Positions 25,262 to 32,188 of a DNA stretch of 64,000 nt are shown in pieces; position 1 is the stretch's first letter, and each line of letters begins with the position of its first letter. The notes beneath the pieces are model-generated. The model was not told the origin of the DNA. It saw only the letters and a list, made by a program, of their open reading frames with translations, and made no database searches. The stretch spans positions 186,001-250,000 of the forward strand of contig JACKMT010000004.1 in the NCBI GenBank assembly GCA_024235255.1, in the 5' to 3' direction. Position numbers and translations under genes: made by a program. The DNA is from Chromatiaceae bacterium. Its GTDB lineage: Bacteria; Pseudomonadota; Gammaproteobacteria; Chromatiales; Chromatiaceae.

Positions 25262-26020
25262 ATGGATAAACCGCGTTTGTCAACCCATCGTTCACAGTGT
25301 GAGGCAGAGTCGCTGCTGGAAGCGTTGCTCGAGGTGGATTGCGAAGATTGCGGATTGGATCCTATCTGCATGGTGCTTGATTATGCCGAGGAGTCAAGCG
25401 GCGTCCCGGAAGGCGTCTTGCTGCGTCGGCGGCCAGTGGAGCGGGGTGAGGCCATTTTTCACCAGGATGATCCCTTCTGCTCGATATTCGCGGTCAAGTC
25501 CGGCTCGTTTAAAACATTTATGGCGCATACAGGGGGATCCAAACAGGTGATCGGGTTCCAGTTTCCGGGGGAGCTGATCGGCGTCGAAGCAATGTCCCAG
25601 AAAAACTACCCGTGTACCGCAAGGGCATTGGAGAAAAGCAGTGTCTGCGAGCTGCGTGTTGCCCGTTTGCCGGAATCGGGAAGGCCACACGAAGCGCTGC
25701 AGACATCAATAATCGAGCTGCTTGGAAAAGAGGTTGCATTCAATCACCAACTGGCCGCAGCGCTGGTGCATCAATCTGCCGAACAACGCATTGCCGGATT
25801 CATCCTAAGCCTATCCAACCGGTTAGCGCGACGCGGGTTGCCGAGTTTGGAGTTTACGCTGACAATGTCGCGCGCCGATATCGGCAATTACCTGGGATTG
25901 GCGAGCGAAACGATCAGCCGGGTTTTGTCCCGCATGAGCAAGGCAGGCGCTATTCGTCTGCAGCGCAAACGTATTCTTATTCTTGATCGTAACGTTCTAC
26001 AACAACTTACCGACGGCTAG
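25262..26020 (+). CDS. fnr: Fnr/Anr family oxygen-sensing regulator
   Basis: 252 aa. The N-terminus has the Fe-S cluster cysteines C27, C30 and C36 (spacing C-x2-C-x5-C), and the fourth ligand is C118 in NYPCTARAL. A cyclic-nucleotide-binding-type beta-roll and dimer helix follow. The helix-turn-helix SRADIGNYLGLASETISRVL keeps the E..SR contacts that read TTGAT half sites. It should act as a [4Fe-4S] sensor that activates genes at low oxygen. It lies directly upstream of the cbb3 oxidase operon, a common target, with FNR-like boxes in between. A TATAAT at 25222-25227 may be its -10 element. Confidence 0.93.
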   Translation: MDKPRLSTHRSQCEAESLLEALLEVDCEDCGLDPICMVLDYAEESSGVPEGVLLRRRPVERGEAIFHQDDPFCSIFAVKSGSFKTFMAHTGGSKQVIGFQFPGELIGVEAMSQKNYPCTARALEKSSVCELRVARLPESGRPHEALQTSIIELLGKEVAFNHQLAAALVHQSAEQRIAGFILSLSNRLARRGLPSLEFTLTMSRADIGNYLGLASETISRVLSRMSKAGAIRLQRKRILILDRNVLQQLTDG

Positions 26021-26083
26021 CGATAAAGACCTCCCTAAAAAGCTCCTCCATCGCGCAATTCAAAATAAGAGTATTAGCTTTTT

Positions 26084-26097
26084 TTGATCTATGTCAA
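26084..26097. promoter_or_regulatory. FNR/Anr-like box 1 upstream of ccoN
   Basis: TTGAT-CTAT-GTCAA matches the FNR consensus TTGAT-N4-ATCAA at 9 of 10 positions. It lies 218 bases before the ccoN start, in the 294-base gap after fnr. Either gene could be the target. Confidence 0.55.
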
Positions 26098-26188
26098 CTA
26101 ACTAAACGTATCTATGCAATATTAATAGAATCAGTAGCTTAAATTGTAAATCGAAAGCAAAAACAGTCTGTGTATAGCAGCGAATATC

Positions 26189-26202
26189 TTGACATTTATC
26201 AG
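26189..26202. promoter_or_regulatory. FNR/Anr-like box 2 upstream of ccoN
   Basis: TTGAC-ATTT-ATCAG matches the FNR consensus at 8 of 10 positions, 113 bases before ccoN. Its position suits activation of ccoNOQP at low oxygen. The -10 element could not be fixed. Confidence 0.5.
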
Positions 26203-26314
26203 ATTTTACGGTGTCATACCGCGCACTCAAAGCAGCAAACTTGGGGGCTTTGACGTGTGCATTACCTTACAAATTTTGTAGGATTTTTCTTCGAATATTT
26301 CTTTAGGGGGGTTC

Positions 26315-27748
26315 ATGGACGCCACAGCTGAGCAAAAGTACGACTATGGTGTCGTGCGCTGGTTCACGGTCATGGCAGCCGTCTATCTGATGGTAGGCGC
26401 CCTAGTCGGGGTATATATTGCCTCGGAGCTGGCTTGGCCGTTTCTGAACTTTGATCTTGAATACATCACTTTTGGGCGTCTTCGTCCGCTGCATACCAAT
26501 GCGGTGATTTTCGCTTATGGCGGCTGTGCTTTGATGGCGACAGCTTTCTACACCGTGCAGCGCACCTGTGCCACCCGGCTTTGGAGCAGCAAACTAGCCT
26601 GGTTTACCTTCATCGGCTGGAACCTGATTATCGTTTCTGCCGTCATCTCTTTCCCGCTGGGTCTTACCCAAGGCAAGGAGTACGCCGAGTTGGAATGGCC
26701 GATCGACATAGCCATCGCGGTGGTTTGGCTCTCCTACATGTTCAATTTCATCATGACTATTGCCAATCGCAAGACGTCGCACATCTACGTCTCCAACTGG
26801 TTCTTCCTTGGCATGATGGTGATGATCACCTATCTGCACGTGGTCAACAGCCTGGCTGTTCCGGTCGGCCTGTTTAAGTCCTATTCGATCTTCTCGGGTG
26901 TACAGGATGCGATGATCCAGTGGTGGTGGGGCCACAATGCAGTTGGCTTCTACCTGACCGCGGGCTTCCTGGGGATTATGTATTACTTTGTGCCCAAACA
27001 GGCCAACCGCCCTGTCTACTCCTACCGCTTGTCGGTTATCCACTTTTGGGCGCTGATGTTCGGATATGTCTGGTTAGGCGCGCATCATCTGCAGTACACG
27101 GCTCTGCCCGACTGGACCGGTTCGCTTGGTGCCGCGGTTTCTCTGGCAATGATCATTCCCTCTTGGGGTGGCGCTGTGAATGGTATGATGACGCTCTCGG
27201 GTGCTTGGGACAAACTGCGCACTGACTATGTACTGCGTTTTCTGATCATGTCCCTCGCCTTCTATGCAATGTCCACCTTCGAAGGGCCGGTTATGTCCAT
27301 CAAGACGGTCAATGCACTGTCACATTACACTGACTGGACCGTAGGTCATGTGCACTCCGGTGCTTTGGGTTGGGTTGCGATGGTGGGTATTGGCGCCATC
27401 TACCACATGATGACCAAGGTGTTCCATGTTCAGCTCTGGTCGACCAAACTGATCAATGCCCACTTCTGGACTGCAACCATCGGCACAGTCGTTTACATCG
27501 TGGCGATGTGGGTCTCCGGCATCATGCAGGGCTTGATGTGGCGCGCTTATGATGAGTACGGCACACTGGCATACACTTTTGCCGAGTCGGTCGAGGCGAT
27601 GCACCCCTACTATGCTATGCGCGCCGTTGGCGGCATGATCTTCCTGCTGGGCACGGTATTGATGGTGTTCAATATCCTGATGACCGTTGCTAAAGCTTCA
27701 TCTCAAGGTAGCGTGCAGGCTGCACGTACTGCGCCCGCCACTGCTTAA
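26315..27748 (+). CDS. ccoN: cbb3-type cytochrome c oxidase subunit I
   Basis: 477 aa with about 12 membrane helices. Haem and CuB ligands are visible: the N-terminal low-spin haem His in LHTNAVIFAYGG, WWWGHNAVGFYLT, VWLGAHHLQYTALPDW (the His-His CuB pair) and DWTVGHVHSGALGW (the two haem histidines). It is the catalytic subunit that reduces O2 with high affinity. AGGGGGG stands five bases ahead of the ATG. First gene of ccoNOQP. Confidence 0.98.
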   Translation: MDATAEQKYDYGVVRWFTVMAAVYLMVGALVGVYIASELAWPFLNFDLEYITFGRLRPLHTNAVIFAYGGCALMATAFYTVQRTCATRLWSSKLAWFTFIGWNLIIVSAVISFPLGLTQGKEYAELEWPIDIAIAVVWLSYMFNFIMTIANRKTSHIYVSNWFFLGMMVMITYLHVVNSLAVPVGLFKSYSIFSGVQDAMIQWWWGHNAVGFYLTAGFLGIMYYFVPKQANRPVYSYRLSVIHFWALMFGYVWLGAHHLQYTALPDWTGSLGAAVSLAMIIPSWGGAVNGMMTLSGAWDKLRTDYVLRFLIMSLAFYAMSTFEGPVMSIKTVNALSHYTDWTVGHVHSGALGWVAMVGIGAIYHMMTKVFHVQLWSTKLINAHFWTATIGTVVYIVAMWVSGIMQGLMWRAYDEYGTLAYTFAESVEAMHPYYAMRAVGGMIFLLGTVLMVFNILMTVAKASSQGSVQAARTAPATA

Positions 27749-27762
27749 GAGGAGTAAACAAG

Positions 27763-28452
27763 ATGGCAATGCAAGAGAGCATGGAAAGAAATGTCTGGGG
27801 GTTGGTGATCGTATTGGCGATCGCACTCTCCGTGGGCGGTATTGTTGAGATTGTTCCACTGTTCTATCTGAAGAGCACAATGGAGCACAACAGTGCGCCT
27901 GAACTGGTGTGGCAGCGTCAAGAGGGCCAAACCTTGAACGATCACAAGCCAGGAGACGGCATGCGACCATACAAGGCACTGGAATTGGCCGGCCGCGACG
28001 TATACATCCGCGAGGGCTGCTACCTGTGTCACTCGCAGATGGTCCGCCCGTTCCGCGACGAAAAAGAGCGCTATGGACACTATTCTCTGGCTTCCGAATC
28101 GATGTACGACCACCCCTTCCAGTGGGGCTCCAAACGGACCGGTCCGGATATGGCCCGCGTTGGCGGCAAATACTCGGATGACTGGCACCGTAAGCATTTG
28201 CGGGCGCCACGCTCGGTTGTGCCCGAGTCCGTCATGCCGAACTATCCCTGGCTCAAGGACAATCCGGTGAATGCCTCCATTGGTGACCACATGAAGGGCA
28301 TGCAGATGATCGGCGTCCCCTATACCGATGCGGATATCGCAGCGGCAGCCAAGGAGGTAGAGGGCAAGACCGAAGAGGATGCCGTGGTGGCGTTTCTACA
28401 GGTCTTGGGCACCATGACCAAACTGGACGAGAACAAGGTATACCGTGAGTAG
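27763..28452 (+). CDS. ccoO: cbb3-type cytochrome c oxidase subunit II (mono-haem)
   Basis: 229 aa. One N-terminal membrane anchor (LVIVLAIALSVGGIVEIVPL) is followed by a periplasmic cytochrome c domain with the haem motif EGCYLCHSQMVRPF (CxxCH) and a distal Met (SVMPNYPWL). It passes electrons from CcoP to CcoN. It begins 14 bases after ccoN and overlaps ccoQ by 8 bases. Confidence 0.97.
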   Translation: MAMQESMERNVWGLVIVLAIALSVGGIVEIVPLFYLKSTMEHNSAPELVWQRQEGQTLNDHKPGDGMRPYKALELAGRDVYIREGCYLCHSQMVRPFRDEKERYGHYSLASESMYDHPFQWGSKRTGPDMARVGGKYSDDWHRKHLRAPRSVVPESVMPNYPWLKDNPVNASIGDHMKGMQMIGVPYTDADIAAAAKEVEGKTEEDAVVAFLQVLGTMTKLDENKVYRE

Positions 28453-28657
28453 CCTGAAGGAATATTTCCATACGGATTGGCAGGCAATGACCGGTACCGA
28501 CTGGGTGGGAACCATCCTTACGGTTGTCATATTCCTGCTCATGGTGGGGCTGTATTTTTACGTCCTGCGTCCAAAAAACCGGGATAAGTTCGAACCGAAC
28601 AAGTACATCCCGGTGGATGACGAACAAATTAGAAGCGGAGAAAAAAATGGCGGATAA
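28445..28657 (+). CDS. ccoQ: CcoQ-type small oxidase subunit
   Basis: 70 aa, GTG start inside the end of ccoO. It has a single membrane helix (IGTILTVVIFLLMVGLYFYV-like, about residues 22-41) followed by RPKNRDKFEPNKYIP, typical of CcoQ/FixQ. CcoQ stabilises the complex and protects it from oxygen in some bacteria. The ccoP ATG lies 11 bases before its stop. Confidence 0.9.
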   Translation: MSSLKEYFHTDWQAMTGTDWVGTILTVVIFLLMVGLYFYVLRPKNRDKFEPNKYIPVDDEQIRSGEKNGG

Positions 28658-29507
28658 AAATCCATTTCCGGGTGAAAACAATACCGGGCACATCTGGGAC
28701 GACAATCTGCGGGAGCTGAAGAATCCGCCACCACGCTGGTGGATGATCGCCTTCTGGGCTTCCGTTATCTGGTGGATAGCGTACGGTGTTATCTATCCGA
28801 TGTGGCCGGCACTGCCGGGCAGCCAGGGATACACCAAGGGTGTGACAGGCTGGACCCAGATGAAGGAGTACAATGAAGGTGTTGCCGAGGTCGAGGCGGT
28901 GCGCGCCGAATTTGAGACAAAACTGGCTGGTTTGTCAGCTGCGGATATCTTAAATGACGAAGGTCTCTCAGCCTATACTGTGGCTTCCGCCAAGGTGTTG
29001 TTCGGCGACAACTGTGCGGCCTGTCATGGCAGAAGCGGCCAGGGTGGTCCGGGTTTCCCGGTGCTGGTGGACGATGACTGGCTGTACGGCGGCGCAATCG
29101 AGAATATCGAACAGACCATCACTATCGGCCGCAAAGGCATCATGACCGCACACGCTAATGTTCTGAAACCTGAAGAGGTGGATGAATTGGCCAACGCGGT
29201 TGTGGCAGGCAAGCCGGAGTCATCGCCGTTGTTTCTGCAGAAGGGTTGTATCGCCTGCCATGGCATGGATGGTAAGGGCATGGCGGCGCTCGGTTCGGCC
29301 AATTTAACCGACAGCTTGTATCGGTTTGTGCCGCAGGAGGGCCAGAGTGTGCTGGACAGCGTTAAATACACCATTATGCACGGTGTCAATGATCCAACAG
29401 ATCCCAGTACCAGGCAGGCGGTTATGCCGGCATTTGGTGAGCGTCTCTCCCAGGATGATATTAAAAAACTGGCGGTTTACGTTCACAGACTGGGCGGCGG
29501 ACAGTAA
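28647..29507 (+). CDS. ccoP: cbb3-type cytochrome c oxidase subunit III (di-haem)
   Basis: 286 aa from ATG 28647, with GCGGAG upstream; the longer frame back to 28524 is a shadow of ccoQ. After the cytoplasmic start and a membrane helix (WWMIAFWASVIWWIAYGVIY), two cytochrome c domains carry CAACH and CIACH haem sites. It is the electron entry subunit that receives electrons from soluble cytochromes. Last structural gene of the oxidase. Confidence 0.97.
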   Translation: MADKNPFPGENNTGHIWDDNLRELKNPPPRWWMIAFWASVIWWIAYGVIYPMWPALPGSQGYTKGVTGWTQMKEYNEGVAEVEAVRAEFETKLAGLSAADILNDEGLSAYTVASAKVLFGDNCAACHGRSGQGGPGFPVLVDDDWLYGGAIENIEQTITIGRKGIMTAHANVLKPEEVDELANAVVAGKPESSPLFLQKGCIACHGMDGKGMAALGSANLTDSLYRFVPQEGQSVLDSVKYTIMHGVNDPTDPSTRQAVMPAFGERLSQDDIKKLAVYVHRLGGGQ

Positions 29508-29598
29508 GCGTACGCCTCGAAATATGCGACTGTAGTGCGGCGCCGGCCTGTTTCTGAACCGGCCGGCGCGGTTTACATTACATGGGAGGGAAATAGAT

Positions 29599-29727
29599 AT
29601 GGGGATCAGCGATCCGGTAGTATGGGGATCCATCGTTGCAGTGGGTATTGCCGTGGGCATCTTTGTGTTTCTTCTATTCAAGATGAAGGGGCTAATGGAA
29701 AAGGACGCACAAGCTCACAAGAAGTAG
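29599..29727 (+). CDS. Small single-helix membrane protein (possibly DUF3149 type)
   Basis: 42 aa starting at ATG 29599, with GGGAGG about 10 bases upstream. The sequence MGISDPVVWGSIVAVGIAVG begins it, followed by a membrane helix and a Lys-rich tail ending KDAQAHKK. It resembles the very small DUF3149-like proteins seen near cbb3 oxidases, though I cannot confirm family membership. It lies between ccoP and a terminator, so it is the last gene of the oxidase transcript, perhaps an accessory subunit. Confidence 0.65.
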   Translation: MGISDPVVWGSIVAVGIAVGIFVFLLFKMKGLMEKDAQAHKK

Positions 29728-29755
29728 TCAAAGATAGGGACCGTACAATCATATA

Positions 29756-29785
29756 AAGGGGGGATTTAATCCCCTCTTTTTTTTG
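29756..29785 (+). terminator. Rho-independent terminator of the ccoNOQP operon
   Basis: GGGGA (29760-29764) and TCCCC (29770-29774) form a stem with a 5-base loop, extended by flanking A/T pairs, followed by a run of eight T. It closes the ccoNOQP-small-protein transcript before ccoG. Confidence 0.9.
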
Positions 29786-29806
29786 TGACTTTTACCACCG
29801 TAAAAA

Positions 29807-29820
29807 TTGATAATTCTCAT
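29807..29820. promoter_or_regulatory. Weak FNR-like box upstream of ccoG
   Basis: TTGAT-AATT-CTCAT matches the FNR consensus at 8 of 10 positions. It lies 125 bases before ccoG in a 159-base gap that must hold the ccoGHIS promoter. The core is AT-rich, so chance is a real possibility. Confidence 0.3.
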
Positions 29821-29944
29821 TGTTTCACCATACCCTTAAAGTAAACTGAACGGCCGATCTACATTATTTTCAGGACGGCCAAGACATTGAACCAATTGGT
29901 TTTTAAGTCGTCTCATTACAATTGGTCCACACAGGAGAAATCCG

Positions 29945-31375
29945 TTGAGTGACAATCAGAAATCGCAACGGGACGCAGCCGTAGAAGCACTATATGAAGA
30001 GGCCGGCCACTGGCATATCAATACCGGCGATGAAACCATTCATGCCAAACGGGTCGGGGGTAAATGGCGCACGTTGAAGTGGTTGACCAGTTCCCTCTGG
30101 CTGATTTATTTCCTGGGCCCGTATCTGCGTTGGGGCGACCGCCAAGCGGTACTATTCGACATACCGAACCGGCAGTTCCATCTGTTCGGGGTGACGATTC
30201 TCCCGCAGGATTTTTGGATGCTCTCGCTGCTGCTGCTCTTTTTTGCCATTCTGCTGGCTGTGGTGACCGCTGTCGCAGGACGCGTTTGGTGCGGTTTTTT
30301 CTGCTTTCAGACGGTGTGGACCGATGTTTATACCTGGATAGAGGAGAAGTTGGAGGGTGCACCGGCTAAACGGCAGAAGTTGGATAAAGCGCCGCTGAGT
30401 TTTGAGAAGATTCGAACGAAGGGTGTCAAGCATCTGCTGTGGCTGATTATCGCATTTATCACCGGCATCGGTTTCATCACCTGGTTTGTTGACGCCCAGC
30501 AGTTCTGGATCGACCTCCTCAGCTTCAATCTCGGAACTACCGCGTTGATAACCCTGGCGCTGTTCACGGTCGGAACCTACGTGCTGGCTGGATTTCTGCG
30601 CGAGCAGGCCTGCTTCTGGTTGTGTCCATATGCACGCATTCAGGCGGTGATGGTGGACAATAGTACAGCGGTTCCTACTTACGATTTTCACCGAGGGGAG
30701 CCGCGTGGACGGGTCAAGAAGGGGCAGAACGAGGACGACAGGACAACCGGCGACTGTGTGGACTGCAATCAGTGTGTCGCAGTTTGTCCGACCGGGGTCG
30801 ATATACGCCACGGCCAGCAGGAGGGCTGCATTATGTGCGCACTCTGCATCGACGCCTGTGATATCGTCATGGAGAAAGTTGGCCGCCCAACCGGCCTGAT
30901 CCGCTACGAATCTCTGGACACACTGAACGGCAAAGAGGACCGGCCGTTGCTGAAACGTCCGAGAGTCTGGATTTACACTGCCGTGCTGGCATTGTCGCTG
31001 GTTGGCATCGCCTATGGTCTCTCCACGCTGGACGCGATCGAAATCAAAGTCATTCATGACCGCCAACCGCTGTTCGTGGTGCAGAGCGATGGGTCGATCC
31101 AAAACAAATACACGGTCAAAATCCTGAACAAGATGACTGAGGATATGGACGTCGCTATAACTGCCAGCGGACTGGAAGGTTTGCAGGTGATTGGCGCCGA
31201 CAAGCCGATTACCTCACAACATGGCAAGGTAACACCGAAAACAATCTTCGTTAGAGTGCCGCCTGCGAACATTGGCGGCGATTCCATGCCTATCCTGTTC
31301 CGGGCCGTCGGCACCGACAAGAACGGGCAGCCTTTTGTAAGCGAGCGGCAGAGTGTCTTCATGGGACCCGGTTAA
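29945..31375 (+). CDS. ccoG: cbb3 oxidase accessory protein CcoG (ferredoxin-type)
   Basis: 476 aa. A TTG start is supported by AGGAG eight bases upstream. Membrane helices alternate with cysteine motifs VWCGFFCFQTVWTD and CFWLCPYARIQ, then the 2x[4Fe-4S] ferredoxin segment CVDCNQCVAVCPTGVDI and CIMCALCIDACDIVM. An Ig-like C-terminal domain follows. CcoG reduces copper for the oxidase centre. It begins the ccoGHIS assembly operon, as is usual after ccoNOQP. Confidence 0.96.
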   Translation: MSDNQKSQRDAAVEALYEEAGHWHINTGDETIHAKRVGGKWRTLKWLTSSLWLIYFLGPYLRWGDRQAVLFDIPNRQFHLFGVTILPQDFWMLSLLLLFFAILLAVVTAVAGRVWCGFFCFQTVWTDVYTWIEEKLEGAPAKRQKLDKAPLSFEKIRTKGVKHLLWLIIAFITGIGFITWFVDAQQFWIDLLSFNLGTTALITLALFTVGTYVLAGFLREQACFWLCPYARIQAVMVDNSTAVPTYDFHRGEPRGRVKKGQNEDDRTTGDCVDCNQCVAVCPTGVDIRHGQQEGCIMCALCIDACDIVMEKVGRPTGLIRYESLDTLNGKEDRPLLKRPRVWIYTAVLALSLVGIAYGLSTLDAIEIKVIHDRQPLFVVQSDGSIQNKYTVKILNKMTEDMDVAITASGLEGLQVIGADKPITSQHGKVTPKTIFVRVPPANIGGDSMPILFRAVGTDKNGQPFVSERQSVFMGPG

Positions 31376-31426
31376 CGGGGGATCAGAGTGAAAAGTGGGT
31401 ATAGGCCCTAAGCCATCGAGATCCTT

Positions 31427-31921
31427 ATGAAAGAGAAGCAATCAGCCTGGCGCAGTCCCTGGGTCATCGCGTGGATTGGGATACTGGTGACCTTCGTTAT
31501 GGTCAGCGGCTATCGGATCTATCTCGCGATCCAGACCAATCCCGGATTGGTGGATAAGGACTACTACGAACGGGGTCAGGACTTCGAACAAAACCGTCTC
31601 AAGAAAATGGCTCGGGATCCCGGCTGGATCATGAAACTGGAGGCACCGAAGGTTGTGGATATCGGTCAACCTGCACACTACCGGTTTTATGTCACCGACA
31701 AGAGCGGCACACCGGTGACGCCCGATGCCGTTACTTTCTATGCCTACCGGCCGTCCGATGCAAAGCAGGATTTCTCGCTGCCGATGCGGGAGGTCGGCGT
31801 CGGTACCTACGCGGCTGAGGTAACCTATCCGCTGCTCGGGCTCTGGGATATTCTGGTCAGCGTAAAAAATGGGGAGGATGAGTACAACCATCCTCACTGG
31901 GTCAGCGCCGGCGTTAATTAG
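31427..31921 (+). CDS. ccoH: FixH family assembly protein CcoH
   Basis: 164 aa. One N-terminal membrane helix (WVIAWIGILVTFVMVSGYRIYLA-like, residues 9-31) is followed by NPGLVDKDYYERGQDFE, the FixH hallmark, and a periplasmic beta domain. It is needed for cbb3 maturation. Its stop codon is TAG at 31919-31921; the TA is the insertion target and the G is the first base of the MITE-like element that follows. Confidence 0.92.
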   Translation: MKEKQSAWRSPWVIAWIGILVTFVMVSGYRIYLAIQTNPGLVDKDYYERGQDFEQNRLKKMARDPGWIMKLEAPKVVDIGQPAHYRFYVTDKSGTPVTPDAVTFYAYRPSDAKQDFSLPMREVGVGTYAAEVTYPLLGLWDILVSVKNGEDEYNHPHWVSAGVN

Positions 31922-32186
31922 GGTCTGTTAACACCGATCGAATAGCTACTGCCGGAGGCCCTTTTTTCGGTTAACACAGCAGAAGGAGAGCAGTTTGGTT
32001 GTTCCAAATAAACGACTGATAACGCCGTTAAGCGGAAAAAGGGCCCCGGCCCTACGGGTTGCGTATGAAAATTCGCCACCCGGCGTTGCGCGTTGCTCAT
32101 TTGGTATGACCAAACCACGCACCTCGTGCCTTGATTGGCGAATTTTCAGGCGCAACAGTAACCATTCGATTGGTGTTAACAGACCC
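31921..32186. mobile_element. 266-bp MITE-like palindromic element between ccoH and ccoI
   Basis: The ends are 31-base inverted repeats (31921-31951 and 32156-32186) that differ at three positions. Both ends are flanked by a TA dinucleotide (31919-31920, 32187-32188), consistent with a TA target duplication. The inner part is also an imperfect palindrome: 13-base perfect arms at 32066-32078 and 32136-32148, plus a GTTTGG...CCAAAT-type pair. No transposase frame is present. Removing the element plus one TA joins ccoH and ccoI as TAGTG, an overlapping stop and start. TA duplications are made by IS630/Tc1 and some IS5-family enzymes; the parent is unknown. Confidence 0.85.
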
Positions 32187-32188
32187 TA

